Program-made: the position numbers and the translations under genes
Origin: Actinomycetes bacterium
Lineage (GTDB): Bacteria; Actinomycetota; Actinomycetes; S36-B12; UBA5976
Assembly: GCA_021784375.1 (NCBI GenBank)
Contig: JAJXSV010000039.1
Coordinates: 1 to 13,712 of the forward strand
DNA length: 13,712 bases
Direction of reading: 5' to 3'
Shown here: positions 1 through 7,616 of the stretch, one piece after another
How the letters are laid out: every line of letters starts with the position of its first letter
Position numbering within the stretch: the stretch's first letter is position 1
Notes under the pieces: model-generated
Seen by the model: only the letters and a program-made list of their open reading frames with translations
What the model was told of the DNA's origin: nothing
Databases searched by the model: none

Positions 1-264
1 CTGGCGGAGTTGGCGCGCGACCTGGGGGCGGGCGATGCGACCTGCACGGCCATGGTCGAAGCGGCCACCGGGCTGGAGGTGCTGCAGATCGCCTCGGCAG
101 CGGACGTGCCGCTGGCTGATGCCGTGGCTGCTGCGGCAAGGGACGAAGCCCTGCGCATCCTCCGAGAGGCGCGGATCTCCGTGGATGTCATCTGCATCGA
201 CCGCGCAGGCGGCGTCGTGGGGCGCTGCGAGCCGCGAGCGGCCGTCGACGATCACACGCCGTGA
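1..264 (+). CDS. cbiD: C-terminal part of CbiD-like cobalt-precorrin-5B C1-methyltransferase (5' truncated by window edge)
   Basis: The frame is open from base 1 and ends at TGA 262-264, so 87 residues of the C-terminus are present. CbiD transfers a methyl group from S-adenosylmethionine to C1 of cobalt-precorrin-5B in the oxygen-independent B12 pathway. The fragment matches the typical CbiD tail: a helix with an 'A-T-x-x-E-V-L' pattern (residues 22-28), an alanine-rich helix, then a final strand reading V-D-V-I-C-I-D-R-A-G-G-V-V-G. The catalytic N-terminal region lies outside the window, so activity cannot be judged. It converges with the minus-strand cbiX-sirC gene and overlaps it by 13 bases inside a hairpin. 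The call rests on the C-terminal pattern and the B12 context. A search with the upstream sequence would settle it. Confidence 0.72.
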   Translation: MAELARDLGAGDATCTAMVEAATGLEVLQIASAADVPLADAVAAAARDEALRILREARISVDVICIDRAGGVVGRCEPRAAVDDHTP

Positions 265-271
265 TCGTCGA
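245..271. terminator. Perfect 11-bp hairpin at convergent gene ends, probable bidirectional terminator
   Basis: Bases 245-255 and 261-271 are exact reverse complements around a 5-base loop (256-260). The structure contains the stop codon of the plus-strand cbiD fragment (262-264) and that of the minus-strand cbiX-sirC gene (252-254). Neither strand shows a T tract after the stem, so it is not a classical intrinsic terminator. Its position between converging genes suggests a two-way termination or RNA-end-protecting role (inference). Confidence 0.6.
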
Positions 272-1490
272 GCCAGGCTGACACGGCGTCCAAGGCGACG
301 TCGCGCGCATGGGCCGAGCGCGCGGGCGTGCGATCGCCGACCACGCCGATCGACAGTCCCGCTGCATGCCCCACAGCCGGTGTCCAGGCGCTGCCGCCCG
401 GTGCCCAGTCCGCGCGCACGCAGAAGATGTGCTGGGCCTCGGCCGTGGCCGCGACCATGGCGTTGACCGCGGGGTCGTCCGTCGTCGCCATGACGAACCA
501 CATGCCGTCGAGATCGCCTGCCTGCACTGCCCGTTCGATCCAGTGCAGCGACCCGGACCCGGCAAGGGCGCGCAGCGCGGGTGTCGCCTCCGGGCTGATG
601 AGGCGCACGTGCGCACCGGCGCGCAGGAGGCCGGGCACGCGACGATCCGCGACCCTCCCGGCGCCGACCAGGAGGACGTCCCGCCCGCGCAGGTCGAGTC
701 CGCTCAGGTACACGGGGGCGCCCGCTGCGCCGGGCAGGCGCCGCACCGCCTCGCGGTAGCGCTCGGCGACCACCTCGGCGAGCGCATCGCAGGCGCCGAT
801 GACCTCGGCGACGGACACGGACGCCTCAGGATGGGATTCGGACCAGGCGTGCGCCTGTTCGCGCGTCCAGGTGCGCAGGCGACCCGGGAAGAGGAAGTTC
901 GGTACCACGATGATCGACCTCGCGCCGCCTGCGAACGCGCGGTCCAGGGCCTCGGGCAGGCCGGGCCGGGTCACCTGGATGAAGGCGGGCACGACCTCGG
1001 CGAATTCCCCCTCCTCCTGCAACAGGCGGGCCAACCGCACATGGTCGGCATTGGCCTCCGGAAGTGAGGTCCCCCTACCGACGAGGACCATGGTGTCCGC
1101 CGGTGTCGGGCCGCTCCATGCCTCCCGGGCGCGTTGCAGGCTCACCGCGCGCAGGCGCGGATCCGGCCCCAACGGTGCCGTATAGGAGACGCTCGCAAGG
1201 GGGGACTTCGTGCGGGCGTCTGCGATGGCATCGGGGATGTCGCGCCGGACGTGTCCTCCGGAGCCCAGCATGAGCGGCACCACCACCAGGTTCCCGGTGG
1301 CGCTCTGCGAGAGTGCGGCGGCCACCGCCTCCTGCACCGATGGCTCGTGCAGTTCCACGAAGCCGGCGGTGACTGCGACACCCGGGAGTCGTCGACGAAC
1401 CAGTTCGGCCAGCTCCAGGCAGACCGCGACGCCCTCGGGGTCGGCGCTGCCGTGCGCTGCGATCACCAACGGCGTGGAAGCCTCGTTCAC
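252..1490 (-). CDS. cbiX: CbiX-SirC fusion: sirohydrochlorin chelatase joined to precorrin-2 dehydrogenase
   Basis: The protein has 412 residues in two modules. Residues 7-250 are a long, two-repeat CbiX chelatase. The first repeat keeps both metal-site histidines, H13 in A-A-H-G-S and H80 in G-G-H-V-R-R-D-I-P. The second repeat has R139 (G-R-G-T-S) in place of the first histidine. Residues 260-412 are a CysG-N/Met8-type dehydrogenase with an NAD-binding G-x-G-x-V-A (276-281) and A-T-T-D-D-P-A-V-N, where D338 likely matches the conserved CysG aspartate. Together they could oxidise precorrin-2 to sirohydrochlorin and insert Co(II) or Fe(II). The order follows chelatase-then-dehydrogenase, the reverse of the reaction order. 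The start chosen is GTG 1490, overlapping the cbiG-cobJ stop by GTGA; an in-frame GTG at 1502 is possible but lacks a ribosome site. The metal specificity (cobalt for B12 or iron for siroheme) cannot be read from sequence. Confidence 0.9.
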   Translation of the reverse strand: MNEASTPLVIAAHGSADPEGVAVCLELAELVRRRLPGVAVTAGFVELHEPSVQEAVAAALSQSATGNLVVVPLMLGSGGHVRRDIPDAIADARTKSPLASVSYTAPLGPDPRLRAVSLQRAREAWSGPTPADTMVLVGRGTSLPEANADHVRLARLLQEEGEFAEVVPAFIQVTRPGLPEALDRAFAGGARSIIVVPNFLFPGRLRTWTREQAHAWSESHPEASVSVAEVIGACDALAEVVAERYREAVRRLPGAAGAPVYLSGLDLRGRDVLLVGAGRVADRRVPGLLRAGAHVRLISPEATPALRALAGSGSLHWIERAVQAGDLDGMWFVMATTDDPAVNAMVAATAEAQHIFCVRADWAPGGSAWTPAVGHAAGLSIGVVGDRTPARSAHARDVALDAVSAWLDDHGV

Positions 1491-3259
1491 GTCTGGATCC
1501 ACTTGTAGTCGCGCGGCGTGACCATGCGTGTCTCCGCGATCCCGGTCGTGACATAGCGCGTGGTGGAGGAGCCGATGACCACCAGCGAGTTCATGTCGAC
1601 CCATTCGGGGTCGAAGGCATCGAGCGTGCTCATGTGCACCTGCTGATCCGGTCGGCAGGCCTCGCGCACCACGGCGACGGGGGTGGACGGAGGTCGGTGT
1701 GCGGACATGATCTCGAGCGCGCGGGGCAGGTGCCTGCCCCGGGTGCGACTGCGCGGGTTGTACAGGACCGTCACCAGGTCGGACTCGGCGGCCGCAACCA
1801 GCCGACGCTCGATGTTCTCCCACGTCGTGTGCAGGTCCGACAGGGAGATGGTGGCATGGTCGTGTCCCAGCGGGGCACCGAGGATGGCGGAGACCGCCAG
1901 GCTGGCCGTGACCCCGGGGACGATCTCGACATCGATGCCGTCGGTGCCCTGTTCCAGCACGGGGCTCGCCATGGCATAGATGGCCGGGTCGCCGGAGCAG
2001 ACCAGGGCCACTGCCTGGCCTTCGCGGGCGTGTGCGATGGCGATGCCGGTGCGCTCCTGTTCGGTGCCCATGCCCGATGCCAGCACCCGGGTCCCGGGGC
2101 GCAGGAGGTCACGGATCTGCTCCACGTAGGGGCTGTACCCGACGACCACACTGGCCGAGGTGATCGCGGTCCGGGCCCGGGGTGTGAGCAGGTCACGGCT
2201 GCCGGGACCCAGGCCCACCACGGCCAGATGGCCCCGCGCCGGGATCCGACCGATCGCACAGGTGGCTTCGGCGGTGCGGCGCTTCGCGGTGAGCAGCGTG
2301 GCCCGGTGGGCGAGCACCGAGGCCTCGGAGACACTCGATGTCCCGACGTGCCTTGCCACCGTGTCATTCGGTGTTGGTGCCGGCTGCTCGGCGAGGACAG
2401 ACGACGGGTAGGTGACGAGGGGGACTCCGAGGTCCTGTGCCAACTGCAGCAGGCCCGGCTCGTCAGCCTTGACGTCCACGGTGGTGATGGCAGCCAGCGA
2501 GGCCAGCGCCAGTCCGGCCCCTTCGAGCGTCTCGAGGAGCAGCGCGCGCAGCGCCTCCACGCCCGTGCCCCGATGGCAGCCCATCCCGGCCACCAGGCTC
2601 GGCGGGTGGACGACGACGGTCGGCAGCGGCTCGGCATCCGGGCGGACCCGCTCATCGGTGACGAGCAGCACCGCAGCGGGGCTGGGTGCCTGGGCCCGCA
2701 CGTTGTCCGGGAGCGGCGGCAACGGCCACGGCTGTGTGCGGCGCAGCAACACGTCTGCGCCGTCGAGCATGGCCCGGGTCACCGCGGCCACGGCGCCCTC
2801 GCTCGGCCAGCCCAGGTTGTCCAGCGCCGGCATCCCCAGGGCATCGGTGGCCGTGGTGAGGACCGCGGTCGCACCCAACCCTTCCGCGATGACGTCGGCC
2901 AACTGATTGGCCCCACCGTCGTGGCCGCCCACCAGTGGGATGGCGAAGCGCCCGGCTTCGTCGACGACCACGACACCGGGATCGGTGTGCTTGGAGTCGA
3001 GCAGTGGCGCGATGATGCGAGTGGTCGCGCCGAGCGCCAGGTGGCTGATGATGAGGTCGCAGCGTTGCCAGGCTTCGGGCAGGCCGGACACGGCCGGGCC
3101 GTCGAAGCGCAGGGTGGGTCGTCCGAGGATCCGGTCCACATCGTCGGCGCGAGCGCGGGAGGCGGCGCTGTTCGTGATCTGCCCCACCACCGCCTGCACG
3201 TGCGCTGCCGTGGTCTGCTGCGGGTGGGACGCGTGCGCGCCCCTGCTGGTGTCATCCAT
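1487..3259 (-). CDS. cobJ: CbiG-CobJ fusion: cobalt-precorrin-5A hydrolase joined to precorrin-3B C17-methyltransferase
   Basis: The protein has 590 residues and three parts. Residues about 64-140 are the CbiG core, with V-V-V-V-D-E-A-G-R-F (96-104), L-V-G-G-H-D-G-G-A-N-Q-L-A (109-121) and T-T-A-T-D (135-139). Residues about 221-340 are the CobE/CbiG C-terminal domain, with G-M-G-C-H-R-G (225-231), K-A-D-E-P-G-L (264-270) and T-A-K-R-R-T-A-E (324-331). Residues 343-590 are a CobJ/CbiH tetrapyrrole methylase, with G-L-G-P-G (349-353), G-M-G-T-E-Q-E-R-T (396-404), S-G-D-P-A-I-Y (422-428), P-G-V-T-A-S (448-453) and Y-N-P-R-S-R (500-505). CobJ contracts the ring and methylates C17; CbiG opens the delta-lactone and releases the two-carbon fragment in the oxygen-independent route. 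The first 60 residues do not look like the usual CbiG N-terminus. ATG 3259-3257 follows the cobM stop with no gap, and the stop overlaps the cbiX start. Confidence 0.92.
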   Translation of the reverse strand: MDDTSRGAHASHPQQTTAAHVQAVVGQITNSAASRARADDVDRILGRPTLRFDGPAVSGLPEAWQRCDLIISHLALGATTRIIAPLLDSKHTDPGVVVVDEAGRFAIPLVGGHDGGANQLADVIAEGLGATAVLTTATDALGMPALDNLGWPSEGAVAAVTRAMLDGADVLLRRTQPWPLPPLPDNVRAQAPSPAAVLLVTDERVRPDAEPLPTVVVHPPSLVAGMGCHRGTGVEALRALLLETLEGAGLALASLAAITTVDVKADEPGLLQLAQDLGVPLVTYPSSVLAEQPAPTPNDTVARHVGTSSVSEASVLAHRATLLTAKRRTAEATCAIGRIPARGHLAVVGLGPGSRDLLTPRARTAITSASVVVGYSPYVEQIRDLLRPGTRVLASGMGTEQERTGIAIAHAREGQAVALVCSGDPAIYAMASPVLEQGTDGIDVEIVPGVTASLAVSAILGAPLGHDHATISLSDLHTTWENIERRLVAAAESDLVTVLYNPRSRTRGRHLPRALEIMSAHRPPSTPVAVVREACRPDQQVHMSTLDAFDPEWVDMNSLVVIGSSTTRYVTTGIAETRMVTPRDYKWIQT

Positions 3260-4123
3260 TCATGCGCCTGCGCTTCGCGTCCTCGGGTCATGGTTGTCGG
3301 ACAGGCGCCTGGCGCCCTGTGCCGCTTGCGGATCGGCATCCCGGAACTCGTGGCGGAAGCTCGGGTCGTAGAGGCGGCTTCGCGTCTGCCCGCTCTGGGC
3401 TGCGAGTGCCGGTCCGACGAGGACCACGGTGTGCTTCCACAGCTTGTGCTCGCGCATCAGGCTCGAAAGGGAGGAGAGCTCGCAGCGCAGCATGAGTTCG
3501 TCGGGCCAGCTGACCTGGTAGCCGACGATGCACGGCGTGCTGGCCGGATAGCCGCCAGCCAGCAGTTCCTCCTGCAGCACCCGATTGCGTGCCGCGGAGA
3601 GGTACAGCGCCATGGTGGTGCCGTGTGCCGCGAATGCCCGGACGGTCTCCCGGGGCGGCATGGGGGTGCGGCCACCTTCGAGCCGGGTGAGGATGAGGGA
3701 CTGCGCCACCTCCGGCACCGTCACCTCCGCTCCCATGCGGGCGACCGCCGCGGAGAATGCGGACACGCCGGGAACCGTCTCGTGCGCGAGACCGAGGCGA
3801 TCGCACAGCGCACGCTGCTCGGCCACCGCGCCGTAGATGGCCGGGTCGCCGGTGTGGACGCGGGCGACGAGCAGTCCGAGGTCCAAGGCGCGCTGGAAGA
3901 CCGGCTCCAGGGCCTCGAGCGGGATGGTGGCGGAGTCGATGATCTCCGCGTCGCCGCGCGCCCCCTCGAGGATGCCGGGATGCACCAGGCTGGAAGCCCA
4001 GATGATGATGTCCGCCGTCGCGACCACCTGCGCCCCGCGCACCGTGATGAGGTCCGGCGCACCGGGTCCGGCGCCGACGAAGACCACCCGCCCCGCGGGC
4101 TGTGCAGCTGTCCCCTCGGTCAC
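3260..4123 (-). CDS. cobM: Precorrin-4 / cobalt-precorrin-4 C11-methyltransferase
   Basis: CobM/CbiF transfers a methyl group from S-adenosylmethionine to C11 of the contracted macrocycle. The protein has 287 residues. It shows the methylase glycine loop V-G-A-G-P-G-A-P-D-L-I-T (16-27), the I-W-A-S-S-L-V segment (41-47), H-T-G-D-P-A-I-Y-G (90-98), V-P-G-V-S-A-F (117-123), M-A-L-Y-L-S-A (171-177) and the CobM-typical end R-L-Y-D-P-S-F-R-H-E-F-R (250-261). A polar, arginine-rich tail of about 25 residues follows and makes it slightly longer than usual. The start is GTG 4123, which overlaps the cobI stop by GTGA and has a good ribosome site (GGGAGGA, 6 bases upstream) inside the end of cobI. A much longer upstream open frame is rejected because it lies antisense-free only by base bias and overlaps cobI. 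Translation is probably coupled to cobI and to cbiG-cobJ. Confidence 0.94.
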   Translation of the reverse strand: MTEGTAAQPAGRVVFVGAGPGAPDLITVRGAQVVATADIIIWASSLVHPGILEGARGDAEIIDSATIPLEALEPVFQRALDLGLLVARVHTGDPAIYGAVAEQRALCDRLGLAHETVPGVSAFSAAVARMGAEVTVPEVAQSLILTRLEGGRTPMPPRETVRAFAAHGTTMALYLSAARNRVLQEELLAGGYPASTPCIVGYQVSWPDELMLRCELSSLSSLMREHKLWKHTVVLVGPALAAQSGQTRSRLYDPSFRHEFRDADPQAAQGARRLSDNHDPRTRSAGA

Positions 4124-4941
4124 AGTCGTCCTCCCGTGGTCGGGCGGACCGGCGCCACGAGGACCGTGCTGAAGTACGGCGCAGTCTCCGATTCCGGGAC
4201 CTCGGCGAGCGGGCGGATGCTCTGATCGGGGAGACCGATCTCGGTGCCGACGAGCCCGACGTCGTCCGGACGCTTCGCTCGGACCACCTCCACCACGGCC
4301 GACATCTGGCGCCCCGCCTTGTAGAGCACGACGGTGTCCGCGACCTCGAGGACGCGCTCGACCGTTCCCATACCGGCGGTCACCGGCACCAGTGCCAGCA
4401 CCTCCGTCCCCTCGGTCAGGGCTGTGCGACTGGCGGCGGCCAGTGCCTGCATGGCGGTGATGCCCGGCACCACCTCGGTGAGCAGCTGCGGCAGGGCCTT
4501 CTCGACCTCCGCCGCCAGGTAGCTGAAGGTGGAGTAGACGCTGGGGTCGCCGACGGTTGCCAGGCACACGAGCTGGGCGCCCTCGTCGAATGCCTCGAGC
4601 ACGGCCGCCGCCGATACCTGCCAAGCCTCCGCCCGGCGCGGGCTCACCCCTTGCCGATCCGCCATGCTGAAGGGGACGCGGCGAATGCGTTCCCGGAGTT
4701 CGGGGCACACTTCCAGCACGATGGACTCGGCCCGGCCCGGCCCGGTCCCCGAGCGCTCGGTGCTCGGGACGAGGATGACGTCCGCGCTGCGCAGCACGTC
4801 CACGGCCTTCAGGGTGATGAGGTTCGCCTCACCCGGGCCCACGCCGACTCCGACCAACCGGCGCGCCGGCAAACCGTTCGCACTGCCTGCGAGATCTTCC
4901 ACTGCGGACTCCCACCTGAGGCTCCGGTCACCGGCCAACAT
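4120..4941 (-). CDS. cobI: Precorrin-2 / cobalt-factor II C20-methyltransferase
   Basis: CobI/CbiL methylates C20 of precorrin-2 or of its cobalt form, the first step committed to B12 after the siroheme branch. The protein has 273 residues, with G-V-G-P-G-E-A-N-L-I-T-L-K-A (33-46), V-G-D-P-S-V-Y-S-T-F-S-Y (130-141), V-V-P-G-I-T-A-M-Q-A-L-A (157-168) and a C-terminal Y-F-S-T-V-L-V (256-262). It is the first gene of a four-gene operon running to base 252. Two starts are possible. ATG 4941 sits 6 bases after a TAGGGT -10 box and would be leaderless. GTG 4902 (residue 14) has a ribosome-site-like GGTGGGAG about 6 bases upstream. The family core starts near residue 28, so conservation does not decide. 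ATG 4941 is preferred because other promoters here have the same geometry. Confidence 0.93.
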   Translation of the reverse strand: MLAGDRSLRWESAVEDLAGSANGLPARRLVGVGVGPGEANLITLKAVDVLRSADVILVPSTERSGTGPGRAESIVLEVCPELRERIRRVPFSMADRQGVSPRRAEAWQVSAAAVLEAFDEGAQLVCLATVGDPSVYSTFSYLAAEVEKALPQLLTEVVPGITAMQALAAASRTALTEGTEVLALVPVTAGMGTVERVLEVADTVVLYKAGRQMSAVVEVVRAKRPDDVGLVGTEIGLPDQSIRPLAEVPESETAPYFSTVLVAPVRPTTGGRL

Positions 4942-4947
4942 CGCTGA

Positions 4948-4953
4948 ACCCTA
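4948..4953 (-). promoter_or_regulatory. Putative -10 box (TAGGGT) of a leaderless cobI operon promoter
   Basis: On the minus strand TAGGGT is followed by 6 bases and then ATG 4941. This is the TANNNT spacing that puts the transcription start at or near the first base of the start codon. No convincing -35 box is seen. If used, the operon transcript would have no 5' leader and so no room for a cobalamin riboswitch. Confidence 0.5.
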
Positions 4954-4997
4954 GCCCGGCAAGTGCTTCGCACCGACTGGGTATTTCGGCCCGTGGC

Positions 4998-5045
4998 GGC
5001 CGGGGCGAAGCCGTGTCGCGTTGCCTGCCGCGCGTTGCCCCGGCC
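4998..5045 (-). terminator. GC-rich inverted repeat after thiC, possible terminator
   Basis: In the 110-base gap between the thiC stop and cobI, 4998-5006 and 5037-5045 are perfect 9-bp reverse complements around a 30-base loop. The loop region holds two copies of a 9-base direct repeat (5017-5025 and 5031-5039, 14-base period). There is no T tract. A role in ending the thiC transcript is plausible by position only. Confidence 0.35.
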
Positions 5046-5051
5046 CCTCGG

Positions 5052-6920
<1,869 letters not shown>

Positions 6921-6929
6921 GTGCGGCCG

Positions 6930-6935
6930 ACTCTA
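6930..6935 (-). promoter_or_regulatory. Putative -10 box (TAGAGT) of the thiC promoter
   Basis: TAGAGT on the minus strand would start transcription near 6923, just before the first stem of the TPP aptamer, so the transcript would contain the whole riboswitch with almost nothing in front of it. No clear -35 box is seen. The call rests on the hexamer and the fit to the riboswitch start. Confidence 0.5.
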
Positions 6936-6941
6936 GCGACC

Positions 6942-6967
6942 GGCCCGGGCGCCACCCAGGCCGGGCC
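6942..6967. repeat. GC-rich inverted repeat between the phosphatase gene and the thiC promoter
   Basis: Bases 6942-6948 and 6961-6967 are 7-bp reverse complements around a 12-base loop, in a CCGGGC-rich patch that can also pair in other registers. It lies after the stop of the minus-strand phosphatase gene (6988) and just upstream of the thiC -10 box. It could end the phosphatase transcript or simply reflect the extreme local GC content. There is no T tract. Confidence 0.35.
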
Positions 6968-6987
6968 CGGCAACAGACCCGAACCGG

Positions 6988-7566
6988 CTACCGGCTCAGG
7001 GCCGCGGCATCGGGCACGACGACCGTGACGACCATGCCGTTCCGGATCTCATCCCATTCGAGATCCCTGTGCGATCGTCGCTGCAACCAGGCGCGTGCCA
7101 CACGGATGGTGTCACCATGGCTCACCACGACGAGGTGCTCCGGCGCCGCTGGCAGTTCACGCGCGAGGAAGCGGCCGACGCGCGCGTAGACATCGGCCGT
7201 GCTCTCGCCGCCGCCCCAGCGCACGTCGCCCACATGCATGCCCATGGGTGGTTGCTCCGCTCGCAGCGTGCTCGTCAGCGTCCCCTCCAGCGAACCCAGC
7301 GCCTGTTCCCGCAGGGCAACGTCCTGGCGCACGGCCAGCCCGAGTGCACTGCCGATGACGTCCGCGGTCTGCACCGCACGCGTCAGGTCACTGCTCCAGA
7401 TGGCCGCCGGCTCCTGCACCAAGCCGACGATCGCAGCGGCTGCCTGCTGTGCCTGCTCGCGACCGAGTGTCGTGAGGCCCGGGTGCGCGGTCTGGCCCTG
7501 CAGTCGGCCGATGAGATTCCACTCCGACTGACCATGGCGAACGAGGTGCACGTGCACGGGCGGCAT
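6988..7566 (-). CDS. Histidine phosphatase family protein, candidate alpha-ribazole-5'-phosphate phosphatase (CobC-like)
   Basis: The 192-residue protein belongs to the histidine phosphatase (phosphoglycerate mutase-like) superfamily. The signature L-V-R-H-G-Q-S-E-W-N (8-17) carries the phosphorylated H11. R63 (S-S-D-L-T-R-A), the acidic stretch around E87 and E94, G-G-G-E-S (118-122) and V-V-S-H-G-D (147-152, second histidine H150) complete the usual active site. Members act on very different phosphates, so the substrate is not fixed by sequence. Its divergent pairing with cobQ inside a B12 locus makes removal of the 5'-phosphate from alpha-ribazole phosphate, the CobT product, a reasonable guess. 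A general phosphatase or phosphoglycerate mutase-like role remains possible. ATG 7566 is 7 bases after a TAGCGT -10 box and has no ribosome site, so a leaderless message is likely. Confidence 0.88.
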   Translation of the reverse strand: MPPVHVHLVRHGQSEWNLIGRLQGQTAHPGLTTLGREQAQQAAAAIVGLVQEPAAIWSSDLTRAVQTADVIGSALGLAVRQDVALREQALGSLEGTLTSTLRAEQPPMGMHVGDVRWGGGESTADVYARVGRFLARELPAAPEHLVVVSHGDTIRVARAWLQRRSHRDLEWDEIRNGMVVTVVVPDAAALSR

Positions 7567-7573
7567 GACGCGA

Positions 7574-7579
7574 ACGCTA
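7574..7579 (-). promoter_or_regulatory. Putative -10 box (TAGCGT) of a leaderless phosphatase promoter
   Basis: Minus-strand TAGCGT is followed by 7 bases and then ATG 7566. That spacing puts the transcription start at the A of the start codon. It is paired with a divergent box for cobQ 24 bases away. No clear -35 box is seen. Confidence 0.55.
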
Positions 7580-7603
7580 GCCGCTCCCGATCGTGCCTGC
7601 CCC

Positions 7604-7609
7604 TACACT
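7604..7609 (+). promoter_or_regulatory. Putative -10 box (TACACT) of a leaderless cobQ promoter
   Basis: TACACT is followed by 7 bases and then GTG 7617. The box lies inside the longer open frame that begins at GTG 7593, which argues that 7617 is the true start. No clear -35 box is seen. Confidence 0.55.
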
Positions 7610-7616
7610 CACCGTC

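Noticed and set aside
1634..4225. An 863-codon open frame on the plus strand opposite the cobI operon
   Set aside because: It is antisense to three well-recognised genes. Its composition (rich in R, G, H, Q) is that expected from the complement of high-GC codons, and it matches no family I know.
4124..4708. N-terminal extension of cobM by about 195 codons in an open frame
   Set aside because: It overlaps cobI in another frame, has low-complexity G/R-rich sequence, and the GTG at 4123 has a good ribosome site and begins at the family N-terminus.
7593..7616. Upstream GTG at 7593 as the start of cobQ
   Set aside because: It would place the TACACT -10 box inside the gene and add eight residues before the normal CobQ N-terminus. 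GTG 7617 fits both the promoter spacing and the family.
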